This document shows, in pieces, positions 1 through 8,789 of a DNA stretch of 64,000 nt. The stretch spans positions 62,001 to 126,000 of the forward strand of contig NZ_JACWFG010000005.1 in assembly GCF_019749295.1 (NCBI RefSeq), given 5' to 3'. The DNA comes from Neobacillus niacini (GTDB lineage Bacteria > Bacillota > Bacilli > Bacillales > Cytobacillaceae). Position numbers and translations under genes: made by a program. The notes below the pieces were generated by a model. That model saw only the letters and a program-made list of their open reading frames with translations, was not told the origin of the DNA and did no database searches. Each line of letters starts with the position of its first letter. Within the stretch, counting starts at the first letter, position 1.

Positions 1-20
1 GAATGAATATTTCCGTTCAT
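1..20 (-). CDS. pflA: Pyruvate formate-lyase activating enzyme, first codons only
   Basis: Only the first six codons and part of the seventh lie in the window. They read M-N-G-N-I-H on the minus strand, the typical beginning of PflA, the radical SAM enzyme that installs the glycyl radical on PflB. A GGGGGAT ribosome binding site precedes the ATG, and the gene directly follows pflB in the same direction. The identity rests on this short N-terminus plus its position. It is convincing but cannot be confirmed without the sequence beyond the left edge. Confidence 0.75.
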
Positions 21-84
21 GATGATGATCCCCCTTTAGTTTTTAAAGCAGGAGCCCCTAGAAAAGGAGCCCCGTAATCTATTA

Positions 85-2310
85 TTATAGTGATTCGTGG
101 AAAGTACGGTTAATAACGTCTAATTGCTGTTCTTTTGTTAATTTAATGAAGTTAACCGCATATCCAGAAACACGAATGGTTAATTGTGGATATAATTCTG
201 GATGTTCCATTGCATCCATTAATGTTTCTTTATTAAATACGTTAACATTCAGATGGTGACCTGATTTAATAGCATATCCGTCTAAGATAGAAACCAAGTT
301 ACGAACCTGACTTTCTTCCTCTTTACCTAATGCTTTAGGAACGATAGAGAAAGTATTTGAAATTCCATCCATTGCTGAGCTGTATGGCAATTTAGCAACA
401 GAAGAAAGGGAAGCGAGTGTACCTTTTGTATCACGGCCATGCATTGGGTTTGCCCCAGGCGCGAATGGTTCGCCTGTACGACGGCCATCTGGTGTATTCC
501 CAGTTTTCTTACCATAAACCACGTTTGATGTAATCGTCAAGATTGACATTGTGTGAACGGAATTACGGTAGGTTTGGTGCTTACGTAACTTTTTCATAAA
601 TGTTTTAACAATTTCAACCGCAATGCTGTCTACACGGTCATCGTTGTTTCCGTATTTAGGGAAGTCTCCAGTTGTTTCGAAATCGACAGCTAGACCGTTT
701 TCGTCACGAATAACTCTTACTTCAGCATATTTTATGGCACTTAATGAGTCAGCTACGACACTCAATCCAGCAATGCCTGTTGCCATGGTACGTAAGATTT
801 GAGAGTCATGCAGAGCCATTTCAATTCTTTCATAGCTGTACTTATCATGCATGTAGTGAATAACATTCAATGTGTTGATATAAAGGTCTGCGAGCCATTC
901 CATCATTTGATCAAACTTTTGCATTACTTCTTCATAATTCAATACCTCAGAAGTAATTGGCTGATATTGTGGACCTACTTGAATTTTTAACTTTTCATCC
1001 ATACCGCCGTTAATGGAATAGAGAAGAGCTTTAGCTAGGTTTGCACGTGCACCGAAGAATTGCATTTGTTTACCAATTTCCATAGCAGATACACAGCAGG
1101 CAATTCCGTAGTCATCGCCATATTCAGGACGCATAATATCGTCGTTTTCATATTGGATGGAGCTAGTTTTAATAGACATTTTTGCACAATACTTTTTAAA
1201 ATTCTCAGGCAGTTGTGGTGACCATAGTACTGTTAGGTTTGGTTCAGGAGCCGGACCTAAATTGTCTAATGTGTGTAGGAAACGGAAAGAGTTCTTTGTT
1301 ACAAGTGAACGGCCGTCAGATGCCATACCGCCAATTGACTCTGTTACCCATGTTGGGTCTCCGCTGAATAATTCATTATAATCAGGTGTACGTGCAAATT
1401 TAACTAAGCGAAGCTTCATGACAAAATGATCAACGATTTCCTGTGCTTCAACTTCTGTTAAAGTGCCATTTTGCAGGTCTCTTTCCATATAGATATCAAG
1501 GAAAGTAGATACGCGTCCAAGACTCATCGCAGCACCGTTTTGCTCTTTAATAGCAGCTAAGTATCCGAAATATAACCATTGGAATGCTTCTTGTGCAGTT
1601 GCAGCCGGCTGTGAAAGATCAAAGCCGTGACTGCTTGCCATTTCTTTTAATTCTTTTAATGCACGAATTTGCTCTGCAATTTCTTCACGAAGACGCATGT
1701 TGTCTTCTGTCATTACCTTGCTTGTATTCTTTTGATCCTTTTGTTTTTCCTTGATTAAGAAGTCTACTCCGTATAGTGCAACACGACGATAGTCACCAAT
1801 AATACGTCCGCGGCCGTAAGCATCAGGAAGTCCTGTAATAATCGCTGCTTTACGAGCTAACATCATTTCATCTGTATAAGCATCGAAAACACCTTGGTTG
1901 TGAGTCTTACGGAATTCTGTAAAGAATCTTTCGATTTCTGGATTTAATTCATAGCCATAAGATTCTAAGGCTGCTTTAGCCATGCGGATACCGCCGAAAG
2001 GCTGCATAGAACGATTAAAAGGCTTGTCAGTTTGTACTCCAACCACTTTCTCTAGCTCTTCATTAAGGTATCCTGGTGTGTGTGAAGTAATCGTAGATAC
2101 TGTTTCAGTATCCATGTCCAGCACTCCGCCTTTTTCACGTTCCTGATTAGTTAGTTCCATTACTTGTTCCCAAAGCTTGTTTGTTGCTTCAGTTGCACCC
2201 GCAAGGAAGCTGTCATCACCTTCGTATTGATTATAGTTTTTAAGAATGAAATCACGTACGTTAACTTCTTTTGTCCAAGTGCCTTTCATAAAACCTTTCC
2301 ATTGTTCCAT
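85..2310 (-). CDS. pflB: Formate acetyltransferase (pyruvate formate-lyase)
   Basis: This cytoplasmic glycyl-radical enzyme converts pyruvate and CoA to acetyl-CoA and formate during anaerobic growth. The 741-residue length is normal. The adjacent catalytic cysteines are in [10 protein letters not shown] near residue 400, and the glycyl-radical motif RVSGYAVNF lies near the C-terminus. The ATG has a GAGGTGA ribosome binding site. pflA follows in the same direction, the usual pflBA operon. An Fnr-like box lies upstream. The formate produced could feed the formate dehydrogenase at 19 kb. Identification is secure. Confidence 0.98.
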   Translation of the reverse strand: MEQWKGFMKGTWTKEVNVRDFILKNYNQYEGDDSFLAGATEATNKLWEQVMELTNQEREKGGVLDMDTETVSTITSHTPGYLNEELEKVVGVQTDKPFNRSMQPFGGIRMAKAALESYGYELNPEIERFFTEFRKTHNQGVFDAYTDEMMLARKAAIITGLPDAYGRGRIIGDYRRVALYGVDFLIKEKQKDQKNTSKVMTEDNMRLREEIAEQIRALKELKEMASSHGFDLSQPAATAQEAFQWLYFGYLAAIKEQNGAAMSLGRVSTFLDIYMERDLQNGTLTEVEAQEIVDHFVMKLRLVKFARTPDYNELFSGDPTWVTESIGGMASDGRSLVTKNSFRFLHTLDNLGPAPEPNLTVLWSPQLPENFKKYCAKMSIKTSSIQYENDDIMRPEYGDDYGIACCVSAMEIGKQMQFFGARANLAKALLYSINGGMDEKLKIQVGPQYQPITSEVLNYEEVMQKFDQMMEWLADLYINTLNVIHYMHDKYSYERIEMALHDSQILRTMATGIAGLSVVADSLSAIKYAEVRVIRDENGLAVDFETTGDFPKYGNNDDRVDSIAVEIVKTFMKKLRKHQTYRNSVHTMSILTITSNVVYGKKTGNTPDGRRTGEPFAPGANPMHGRDTKGTLASLSSVAKLPYSSAMDGISNTFSIVPKALGKEEESQVRNLVSILDGYAIKSGHHLNVNVFNKETLMDAMEHPELYPQLTIRVSGYAVNFIKLTKEQQLDVINRTFHESL

Positions 2311-2345
2311 TATATTTCACCTCGTAAGTTTGTTAAAAATTTTAT

Positions 2346-2364
2346 ATAACAGTGTTGCTGTTAT
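2346..2364 (-). promoter_or_regulatory. Inverted repeat in the pflB leader
   Basis: ATAACAG and CTGTTAT form a perfect 7-bp inverted repeat around a 5-base spacer, about 36-54 bases upstream of the pflB start. It could be an operator or an mRNA hairpin. No known regulator is assigned. Confidence 0.4.
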
Positions 2365-2391
2365 TTCTTAACTAAAGTGTAACAGGTTTTT

Positions 2392-2407
2392 TGTGAAAGT
2401 AAGCACA
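2392..2407 (-). promoter_or_regulatory. Fnr-like box upstream of pflB
   Basis: TGTGA-N6-GCACA differs by one base from the Fnr/Crp consensus TGTGA-N6-TCACA. It lies about 90 bases upstream of pflB, and an Fnr gene is present in this window. The -10 element that would match the usual -41.5 spacing is weaker here than at the narK promoters, so the call is moderate. Confidence 0.5.
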
Positions 2408-2596
2408 GATATTGTTAACATATTGTGAAGTCTTGTTTTTGAGGGGTTTTTTGGGGATGTTTTTGAACTTTTTATGAACACATATAAATCTGTACTATAA
2501 TTATTTCTAACGATATGTCATCTGTTATATAAGAAAAACACGATGATATCAACACCTTCATAGTGAAAACCTGTGAAACAGATATCTATTTGAAAT

Positions 2597-2626
2597 GAAA
2601 AAAGCAGGAGAAAAAAATCTCCTGCT
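2597..2626 (-). terminator. Intrinsic terminator of the cupredoxin gene
   Basis: AGCAGGAGA and TCTCCTGCT form a 9-bp stem, followed on the minus strand by a T-rich run. It directly follows the stop codon of the minus-strand gene at 2629. Confidence 0.85.
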
Positions 2627-2628
2627 TA

Positions 2629-3081
2629 CTAATCGACAATAATGTCAGCAATCATTGGACCATTATGGTCTCTGTCTCCATGGACTTCACAAATTAATCG
2701 ATACGTACCCCCTTTATCAATTTGAAGGGGGATCATTGTTTCTTCCCCTTTTTTTACGGTTCCTTTAATGTCTGTACCTTCAATATAAAAAGGGTGCTCC
2801 TCCCCGTTGATACCACTAATAAATAAGTTTACTTTTTCGCCAGCATCAATATTAATCGTACCTGGGTCCCAACGGTATACTTCAATTTCCTTTCCGTCTT
2901 TTGTAGTACTGTTATACTCCACTGTGACCATATGAATTTCTCTTAACTCTTCACCTGCAGTTTGATTAAAGACAGCCGTATCCCCTGCTTTTAACAAAAA
3001 CCAAGCAGAGATGGTTACGAGTAGGAATGCAGTTACTAAAATAAATACAAGAGTATCTTTCTTTAAAACTAAAAATCTCAT
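2629..3081 (-). CDS. Membrane-anchored cupredoxin-domain protein
   Basis: A single hydrophobic segment (about residues 8-30) acts as an uncleaved anchor or signal peptide, leaving a roughly 115-residue extracytoplasmic cupredoxin-like beta domain. Possible copper ligands are the His of EEHPF and the C-x2-H pair in CEVHG, followed by a His and a Met in DHNGPM. The C-to-M spacing is longer than in plastocyanin. It may carry electrons or bind copper for terminal oxidases or reductases, but its partner is unknown. It is monocistronic, with a GGGGGG ribosome binding site and its own terminator. Confidence 0.75.
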   Translation of the reverse strand: MRFLVLKKDTLVFILVTAFLLVTISAWFLLKAGDTAVFNQTAGEELREIHMVTVEYNSTTKDGKEIEVYRWDPGTINIDAGEKVNLFISGINGEEHPFYIEGTDIKGTVKKGEETMIPLQIDKGGTYRLICEVHGDRDHNGPMIADIIVD

Positions 3082-3265
3082 AATTACCCCCCAATAATTT
3101 GTCCTATTTTATGTTTATGCAGGTATGGGAGGGAAACTTGTCTCTTTTTTATTATTTTTTTCTGATGCTCGTACATATACTTAAAGAAGTATTGATTTTT
3201 ATTGTTTTTCTTGTTAAAGGTTTATAGCAAAAACTGTATTGAAAGTCTGGGTGATTCCTATAGGT

Positions 3266-5344
3266 ATGAAAAAAGGAAAATTATATACGCTAATAAAATT
3301 TCTCTTCCCAGCGTTATTATTATTTATTGCATTTTTTGAATTGAAAAAGTTTATTGGAAATTTAGACACTGGTTTACTTCAAACTGAAATTGCACAACTT
3401 CGGTTAGGTACTTTACTGCTTATTTTAATCACGTTGTTTGCTGCTGTTTTACCGATGCTTCTATATGATGTGATGTTATTTAAGGTACTTGGATTAAAGG
3501 TAAGGAAAAAAGAAGTCATTGGACAGGCATTAATCGTAAATACCTACTCCAATTTATTTGGTTTTGGCGGTTTAATTGGTGCAATGCTAAGAACCTATTT
3601 CTATCATAAGTTTGAAGGTGATAAGAGAAGGCTAGTAGGTGGAATTGCGGCTGTTTCACTTTTTTATATGACAGGAATGTCTTTGCTTGCCATAATCGTG
3701 ATACTTGGTTACGAAGATCATCCCATATTTGTACAAACAAAATGGTTATACTTTGCGGTACTCGTTATTTCAATTTATTTACCATTGTTATTGGGATTAC
3801 TCGTTGTTAAAAACAAAAGGGACAAGCAGTCGTTGATTTCCTTTGAAGCGGGATTAAGGCTTTTCTTCATATCAGTATTAGAGTGGACCGCAGTCTTTTG
3901 TAGTATTTGGTTTTTATCTTGGATCATGGATATTCCTATCACCTTTGATCAGCTCTTTCCTGTTTATGTTGTTGCATCTTGTGCAGGTATTATTAGTATG
4001 ATTCCAGGTGGTCTAGGTTCATTTGATATCGTGTTTATTTGGGGAATGCAGTATATACATGTTCCTGAAGAAAAAGTTCTTGTAGTTCTGTTATTCTATC
4101 GAATCGGTTATTATTTGGTTCCATTTATATTCAGCAGTGTCCTTTTTATTAAACGTTATTGGGAAAAATGGAACAAGTCTTGGAGTAATATACCCAACAC
4201 AATTGTCCAAAATATTAGTCATGTAATTGTAACTATACTCGTATTTTTATCTGGTCTAATCCTTCTTTTGTCTGCAAGTGTCCCTGGGATCATGGATAGA
4301 CTTAGAATCGCTCAGGAACTTTTATCTTTCCCGGTTATAAACATTTCCCATCAACTCACAGTAGCAGCAGGCTTTCTCTTGCTGGGTTTATCTCGAGGGA
4401 TAGAATACAGTGTAAAGAGAACCTATGAATTAACCATGCTCGTGTTAATTCTCGCAGCATTGTTTTCAATTTTTAAAGGAATAGATTATGAGGAAGCAAT
4501 TTTTTTGATCACAGTAGCATTATTGCTTAGAATGGCAAAAGGCCAATTTTATCGGGAAAGTTATGTCCTTACCTGGGGGAAGACCACCATTGATATTTTA
4601 ATCATTACGGTTATCATTTCAATGTATTTGATTATTGGATACTCTAACCTGCCATCTGCTAAAATAACCATCCCATCACCATTATTGCCATATGTTATTG
4701 TCGATTCATCGGATTTATTCAGCAGTGCGATGATTGGGCTGACGATTGCATTGCTCATTCTTTATACAGGATATGTAATAAGCAAACCTAATAAGTGGAA
4801 ATTTGAAACTTCATTCGGTAATGAAAAAGAGATACTGAATCATTTAAATACCTATCAGATGAAGGTGGACTCTCATTTAATCTTCCTACATGGAAAATAT
4901 ATTTTTTGGAACAGTAAGAAAAACGTTTTACTTTCTTTTCAGCCTTATGCAGACAAACTAGTAATTCTTGGGGATCCAATAGGTGAAAAAAACGAATTTT
5001 TAAATGCGATAGAGGAATTCCAAGAACTATCAGATCGATATGGATATACCCCCGTTTTCTATCAAGTAAGTGATGAAATGCTTCCATTTCTCCATGGAAA
5101 TGGCTATACCTTTTTTAAGTTAGGCGGGGGAGTGTCGAAATATGCATTTGTTAGTGAAAAAATTGCAGCTCAAATTTATCTTCATGGAAATGAGCTTAAT
5201 CAATTTAAGGGGTTAAAAAAGTTTAAGGAACAATATACGAATGAAGGGGATTTAAAATATTTAGGGTACCGGCGAAAATCAATGTTTTCTTTACCATTAA
5301 CTATGACACAAATAACTATTTTAATTTCTAAGCGGAAGATGTAG
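3266..5344 (+). CDS. MprF-like lysylphosphatidylglycerol synthase/flippase, C-terminus short
   Basis: The first roughly 500 residues are a polytopic membrane region resembling the MprF flippase. A soluble DUF2156-type region follows, with LILGDPIG-like and GYTFFKLG motifs. MprF normally has about 840-860 residues and aminoacylates phosphatidylglycerol with lysine, giving cationic-peptide resistance. Here the protein is about 692 residues and stops roughly 150 residues early, losing the conserved end of the synthase domain; the last 30 residues no longer look family-like. No remainder lies in the 150 bases before dacF. The ATG at 3266 has GGGTGA upstream; a TTG at 3239 is an in-frame alternative. 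The flippase half may still work, and aminoacylation is doubtful. Confidence 0.75.
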   Translation: MKKGKLYTLIKFLFPALLLFIAFFELKKFIGNLDTGLLQTEIAQLRLGTLLLILITLFAAVLPMLLYDVMLFKVLGLKVRKKEVIGQALIVNTYSNLFGFGGLIGAMLRTYFYHKFEGDKRRLVGGIAAVSLFYMTGMSLLAIIVILGYEDHPIFVQTKWLYFAVLVISIYLPLLLGLLVVKNKRDKQSLISFEAGLRLFFISVLEWTAVFCSIWFLSWIMDIPITFDQLFPVYVVASCAGIISMIPGGLGSFDIVFIWGMQYIHVPEEKVLVVLLFYRIGYYLVPFIFSSVLFIKRYWEKWNKSWSNIPNTIVQNISHVIVTILVFLSGLILLLSASVPGIMDRLRIAQELLSFPVINISHQLTVAAGFLLLGLSRGIEYSVKRTYELTMLVLILAALFSIFKGIDYEEAIFLITVALLLRMAKGQFYRESYVLTWGKTTIDILIITVIISMYLIIGYSNLPSAKITIPSPLLPYVIVDSSDLFSSAMIGLTIALLILYTGYVISKPNKWKFETSFGNEKEILNHLNTYQMKVDSHLIFLHGKYIFWNSKKNVLLSFQPYADKLVILGDPIGEKNEFLNAIEEFQELSDRYGYTPVFYQVSDEMLPFLHGNGYTFFKLGGGVSKYAFVSEKIAAQIYLHGNELNQFKGLKKFKEQYTNEGDLKYLGYRRKSMFSLPLTMTQITILISKRKM

Positions 5345-5494
5345 GAAGGCTAGAATCCCCATCCATTTTTTTATTTCGAATATTTCAATCAAAGTAAGTT
5401 CTTTTCGATTAAATAACAATATTTCCATAAACATTTACAGTCAAAGATAATTTGATAAAATTAGATAGTAAATAAAAAGTAAGGATGTTGTAGA

Positions 5495-6655
5495 TTGTCA
5501 AAGACTGTAACTTTTATTATTCTATTAATACTCTTTTTATCTAACCAAGGAAACACATTTGCAGCTGAAAATCAGCTGCTAGAGATAAAAAGTGAAGCTG
5601 CGGTACTGTTGGATTCTGAAACGGGTGCCATTCTTTATAATAAAAATGGTGATGAAAGATTATACCCTGCTAGTTTGACGAAAATCGCAACAGCCATCTA
5701 TGCGATTGAAAAGGGTAATCTCGATGACCTTGTCACAGTGAGTGCCAATGCCGTAAAGGAAGAGGGGACAAGGGTTTATTTAGTTGAAGGGGAAAAGGTA
5801 CCTTTAAAAAAGCTAATCCAAGGAATGCTGATTAACTCAGGGAATGACGCTGCAGTGGCAATAGCAGAACATTTAGATGGATCGGTCGAAAAATTTGCTG
5901 ACCATATAAATGGGTATTTAATTGAGAAAATCGGTGTAAGTGGTACACACTTTACCAATCCCAATGGATTATTTAATGAAAATCATTATACTTCTGCAAT
6001 TGATTTAGCTTTAATAACGAATTATGCAAAGGAAAATCCTGATTTTACAGAGATTTTCAGAACAAAAGAGCTTGCATGGAGTGGAGAATCGTGGGAGACG
6101 ACTCTACTGACTCATCATCGCCTACTAAAAGGCGAAATTCCTGTTGAAGGAATTACAGGCGGGAAAACTGGTTTTGTGAATGAATCAAAACATACATTAG
6201 CCACAACTGCTGAAAATGAAAAAATAAAGCTGACTGCTATCATCTTGAAAGGAGATAGAAGTAAGGATACGTATAATGATACAAAAAAACTGATTGAATT
6301 CGGTTTAAATAACTTTCAACATACGGTAATTAATAAAAATGAGTTATTTACGTTTAATGAAAAAGAATTTTTTCCTAAAAATGATATTGTTGTTACCCAG
6401 CACGTTGATGGTTCTGAGGAAAAAATCACTGAAAAAGGGATCCTAAATGTACTGCATGATGGTAAGGTCATTCAATCGATTCAACTTGAAATAAAAGAAC
6501 CCGAAATAATATTAGAAACAAAACCTGTTAAAGTAAAAGAGGAAAAGTTACTATCTAGTGAACAGAGCAGTGTGAATATTTTGTATGGAGTAATTGTATT
6601 TGCGTTTGCTGGACTCTTCCTTGGAGTAAGGAAAAGATTGGTCAAAAGACAATAA
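5495..6655 (+). CDS. D-alanyl-D-alanine carboxypeptidase, DacF/PBP5 type
   Basis: This penicillin-binding protein trims the terminal D-Ala from peptidoglycan stem peptides. It has a signal peptide (residues 1-23), the catalytic S-L-T-K motif near residue 61, the SGN motif in INSGNDAA and the KTG motif in GGKTGFVNES. A C-terminal membrane helix is followed by a basic tail. At 386 residues it is close to sporulation DacF (about 389), though no spoIIA operon follows. The start is a TTG with an AAGGAT ribosome binding site eight bases upstream. Family assignment is secure; DacF versus another paralogue is less certain. Confidence 0.92.
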   Translation: MSKTVTFIILLILFLSNQGNTFAAENQLLEIKSEAAVLLDSETGAILYNKNGDERLYPASLTKIATAIYAIEKGNLDDLVTVSANAVKEEGTRVYLVEGEKVPLKKLIQGMLINSGNDAAVAIAEHLDGSVEKFADHINGYLIEKIGVSGTHFTNPNGLFNENHYTSAIDLALITNYAKENPDFTEIFRTKELAWSGESWETTLLTHHRLLKGEIPVEGITGGKTGFVNESKHTLATTAENEKIKLTAIILKGDRSKDTYNDTKKLIEFGLNNFQHTVINKNELFTFNEKEFFPKNDIVVTQHVDGSEEKITEKGILNVLHDGKVIQSIQLEIKEPEIILETKPVKVKEEKLLSSEQSSVNILYGVIVFAFAGLFLGVRKRLVKRQ

Positions 6656-6662
6656 GGTTGCG

Positions 6663-6702
6663 AAAAAAGCCATTAAGAGTAGAACTCTTCATGGCTTTTT
6701 TT
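6663..6702. terminator. Bidirectional terminator between dacF-like gene and modB
   Basis: A long, near-perfect stem (AAAAAAGCCAT... paired with ATGGCTTTTTT) has T-runs on both strands. It serves the converging dacF-like and mod genes. The end of modB overlaps its right arm. Confidence 0.85.
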
Positions 6703-7357
6703 GAACGATATTTGAGAGTAACAACATAAGAAAGGATATGAGTACCATCGCTACTACAAAGGTCCAGGCTAAACGCATGTTTCCAGATTCCATTGCTACA
6801 TATATCGCAGTTGGAGCTGTTTGTGTTTTTCCGGGAATATTTCCAGCAAACATTAATGTAGCGCCAAATTCACCTAGTGCACGTGCAAAACTCATAATCA
6901 GACCGGAGATAAAAGAGGGAAGTGTCAAAGGAAGGGAGACCAATAAAAAAACCTTTGCTCTGCTTCCGCCATCTACTTTGGCTGCATCTTCTATATCCTT
7001 ATCGACGGATTGAAATCCTAATTTAACGGATTGGTACATAAGTGGAAACGCAACAGTGGTCGAAGCGATTATTGCGGCCCATGGTGTAAACATGATGGAT
7101 TGCTGAAAAAGTTCCTCAATTACAGCTCCAATTGGACTATTTCTCCCGAAAAAGTATATTAGTAAAAATCCTATTACGGTGGGAGGTAAAACGATAGGAA
7201 GCATAAGGAAAGTCTCAAGCAGCATCTTTCCTTTGAAAGTTTTGTTATATAGTAGTCTTGCAAAAAAGACCCCTAAAATGCTAACAATTATGACTGATAT
7301 TGAAGCAACTTCTAGAGAGAATTTAAGGGGCTGCCAAAATTCATGTGACATTTTCAT
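6689..7357 (-). CDS. modB: Molybdate ABC transporter permease
   Basis: This integral-membrane subunit of the molybdate importer has about 222 residues and five or six hydrophobic segments. The EAA-type cytoplasmic loop reads KDIEDAAKVDGGSRAKVF, followed by FARALGEFGAT, which is characteristic of ModB. The ATG at 7357 overlaps the modA stop by one base (TGATG), indicating translational coupling; a TTG one codon earlier is an alternative. No modC ATPase lies next to it, so the ATPase must be elsewhere or shared. The import fits the need for molybdenum by the formate dehydrogenase at 19 kb. Confidence 0.93.
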   Translation of the reverse strand: MKMSHEFWQPLKFSLEVASISVIIVSILGVFFARLLYNKTFKGKMLLETFLMLPIVLPPTVIGFLLIYFFGRNSPIGAVIEELFQQSIMFTPWAAIIASTTVAFPLMYQSVKLGFQSVDKDIEDAAKVDGGSRAKVFLLVSLPLTLPSFISGLIMSFARALGEFGATLMFAGNIPGKTQTAPTAIYVAMESGNMRLAWTFVVAMVLISFLMLLLSNIVQKKP

Positions 7358-8139
7358 CAATCCAATACTTTAAAGCCGTATTTTTCAAAAATTGTTTTTG
7401 CTGCATTACTATGTAAATAGTCGAGAAAAAGCTTAGCCTCTTTTATATTTTCTGTGGAATTTATTATGCCTGCAGGATAGATAATAGAATCGTGAGTCTG
7501 TTCATCGGCAACTGCCACAACTTTAACTTTATCAGATACTTTTACATCTGTCATATAAACAATTCCTGCATCGACATTACCTGTCTCAACGTAGGTGAGA
7601 ACCTGTCTGACATCCTTAGTTTGGATGATAGCAGGCTGAATTTGTTCCCAAATACCAATATTTTGTAGTGTTTGTTTGGCATATTTACCTGCCGGAACAG
7701 ATTCTGGAATACCGATTGCAATTTTACTGAATTGGCTATCTGCTAGATCAGAAAAGACATTAAGTTGTAAGGGGTTCTCCTTGTTCGTAATTAATACAAG
7801 CTGGTTACCTAGAAAATCAACTTGGTATTGCTCTTCGATTAAACCTTCTTGGGCTAATTCGTTAAATTGGTCATGTGACGCTGAGAGGAAGAGATCGACA
7901 GGTGCGCCTTGAAGGATTTGTTGTTTCAATGCGCCAGAGGCGCCAATATTGTAAAATATTTTTATATAAGTATGTTCTTTTTCGAAACTCTTTTTAAGTT
8001 CATTTAATGCCTCATTGAGACTAGCTGCAGCAGAAATGGTCAATTCTACAGGTTTTGTTTGGTGCTCCTCTTTGGATGAACATGCACATATTCCTATCAG
8101 GAGGAAAATGGCAAGACTAACAAGTAATAGTTTCTTCAT
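7357..8139 (-). CDS. modA: Molybdate-binding lipoprotein
   Basis: This is the extracellular substrate-binding subunit of the molybdate ABC importer. It has a lipoprotein signal (MKKLLLVSLAIFLLIGICAC, with the lipidated Cys at residue 20), then the ModA opening L-T-I-S-A-A-A-S-L with its oxyanion-binding serines. GNVDAGIVYMTDV lies near residue 190. The ATG at 8139 was chosen because GAGAGGAAG precedes it and the signal peptide then begins normally; a longer frame extends 11 codons upstream. It is first in the modAB operon. Confidence 0.94.
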   Translation of the reverse strand: MKKLLLVSLAIFLLIGICACSSKEEHQTKPVELTISAAASLNEALNELKKSFEKEHTYIKIFYNIGASGALKQQILQGAPVDLFLSASHDQFNELAQEGLIEEQYQVDFLGNQLVLITNKENPLQLNVFSDLADSQFSKIAIGIPESVPAGKYAKQTLQNIGIWEQIQPAIIQTKDVRQVLTYVETGNVDAGIVYMTDVKVSDKVKVVAVADEQTHDSIIYPAGIINSTENIKEAKLFLDYLHSNAAKTIFEKYGFKVLD

Positions 8140-8212
8140 GTGTGACTTCCTCTCAAACTTATCAAGTATCACTATTATAACGAAAGAATAATTTTCCTAA
8201 AAGTAGCTCGCA

Positions 8213-8240
8213 ATAAAAAAAACTGCCTGGGCGGCAGTTT
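8213..8240 (-). terminator. Terminator of ykuS
   Basis: AAACTGCC and GGCAGTTT form an 8-bp stem, followed on the minus strand by a run of T. Confidence 0.8.
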
Positions 8241-8274
8241 TATGAGTAATTGAATATTTTAGGTTGTTTAAATC

Positions 8275-8517
8275 TTACTGAAGTCTGCTCTCGACTTGCT
8301 GGCACACTTCATCTGCGCTCATCCCATGTGCTTCAATAACCGAACCTTTTGTAGCGGTATCCTGCATTCCCATTACATTAGAATCTAGACCCGTTACAAC
8401 ACAGCAATCGCAACTCTGTGCGTCAGATTCCTGTCTTAGTTGAACAACATCATGACCCTTTTCCCTTAATGCTTGTTGAATATCTGTTAGAGATTCTTCT
8501 ACTCCAATTTTCGCCAT
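8275..8517 (-). CDS. ykuS: YkuS family small protein (UPF0180)
   Basis: This 80-residue protein begins [10 protein letters not shown], with a [18 protein letters not shown] core. It matches the UPF0180/YkuS family, whose function is not established. The ATG at 8517 has an excellent GGAGGAGGTG ribosome binding site eight bases away. The gene has its own terminator and stands alone between modA and a divergent small ORF. Confidence 0.85.
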   Translation of the reverse strand: MAKIGVEESLTDIQQALREKGHDVVQLRQESDAQSCDCCVVTGLDSNVMGMQDTATKGSVIEAHGMSADEVCQQVESRLQ

Positions 8518-8616
8518 ACAAAACACCTCCTCCTGTAAATTATCATGCCAAAGTTCCTGTTATTTATTCTGTATAAGTCACGATAAACATCAGAAACTAA
8601 AAGAGGAGGTGTTACA

Positions 8617-8748
8617 ATGGGAAAGCGTAAAAAGGATCCATCCACCATTGGCCTAGCTTCACCACAAGTTGAAGGCCAAGGTACAACAACCACAGAAACA
8701 GGAGCAAGAGAAGCTTCCTCCTCGCGCAGAAAACAAAAGCGGCATTAA
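8617..8748 (+). CDS. Small basic protein, YuzL-like
   Basis: This 43-codon ORF starts MGKRKKDPSTIGLASP and ends in the basic tail RRKQKRH. It has a strong AGAGGAGGTG ribosome binding site. The pattern (basic start, G/T/E-rich middle, basic end) resembles the short YuzL family and some minor spore proteins of Bacillus. The assignment is from memory of the family pattern. That it is a real gene is supported by the ribosome binding site and the terminator that follows. Confidence 0.65.
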   Translation: MGKRKKDPSTIGLASPQVEGQGTTTTETGAREASSSRRKQKRH

Positions 8749-8756
8749 CAAAGAAA

Positions 8757-8784
8757 AGAGCGGGCACACATTGTGTCCGCTCTA
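8757..8784. terminator. Hairpin between the YuzL-like gene and ykpA
   Basis: AGAGCGGGCACA and TGTGTCCGCTCT form a 12-bp stem with one G-T wobble and a short loop, between converging genes. It probably serves both, although the U-tracts are weak. Confidence 0.7.
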
Positions 8785-8789
8785 ACTAT

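Noticed and set aside
2413..2430. Rex operator upstream of pflB
   Set aside because: TTGTTAACATATTGTGAA contains two Rex-like half-sites in direct rather than inverted orientation, so it does not form the required palindrome.
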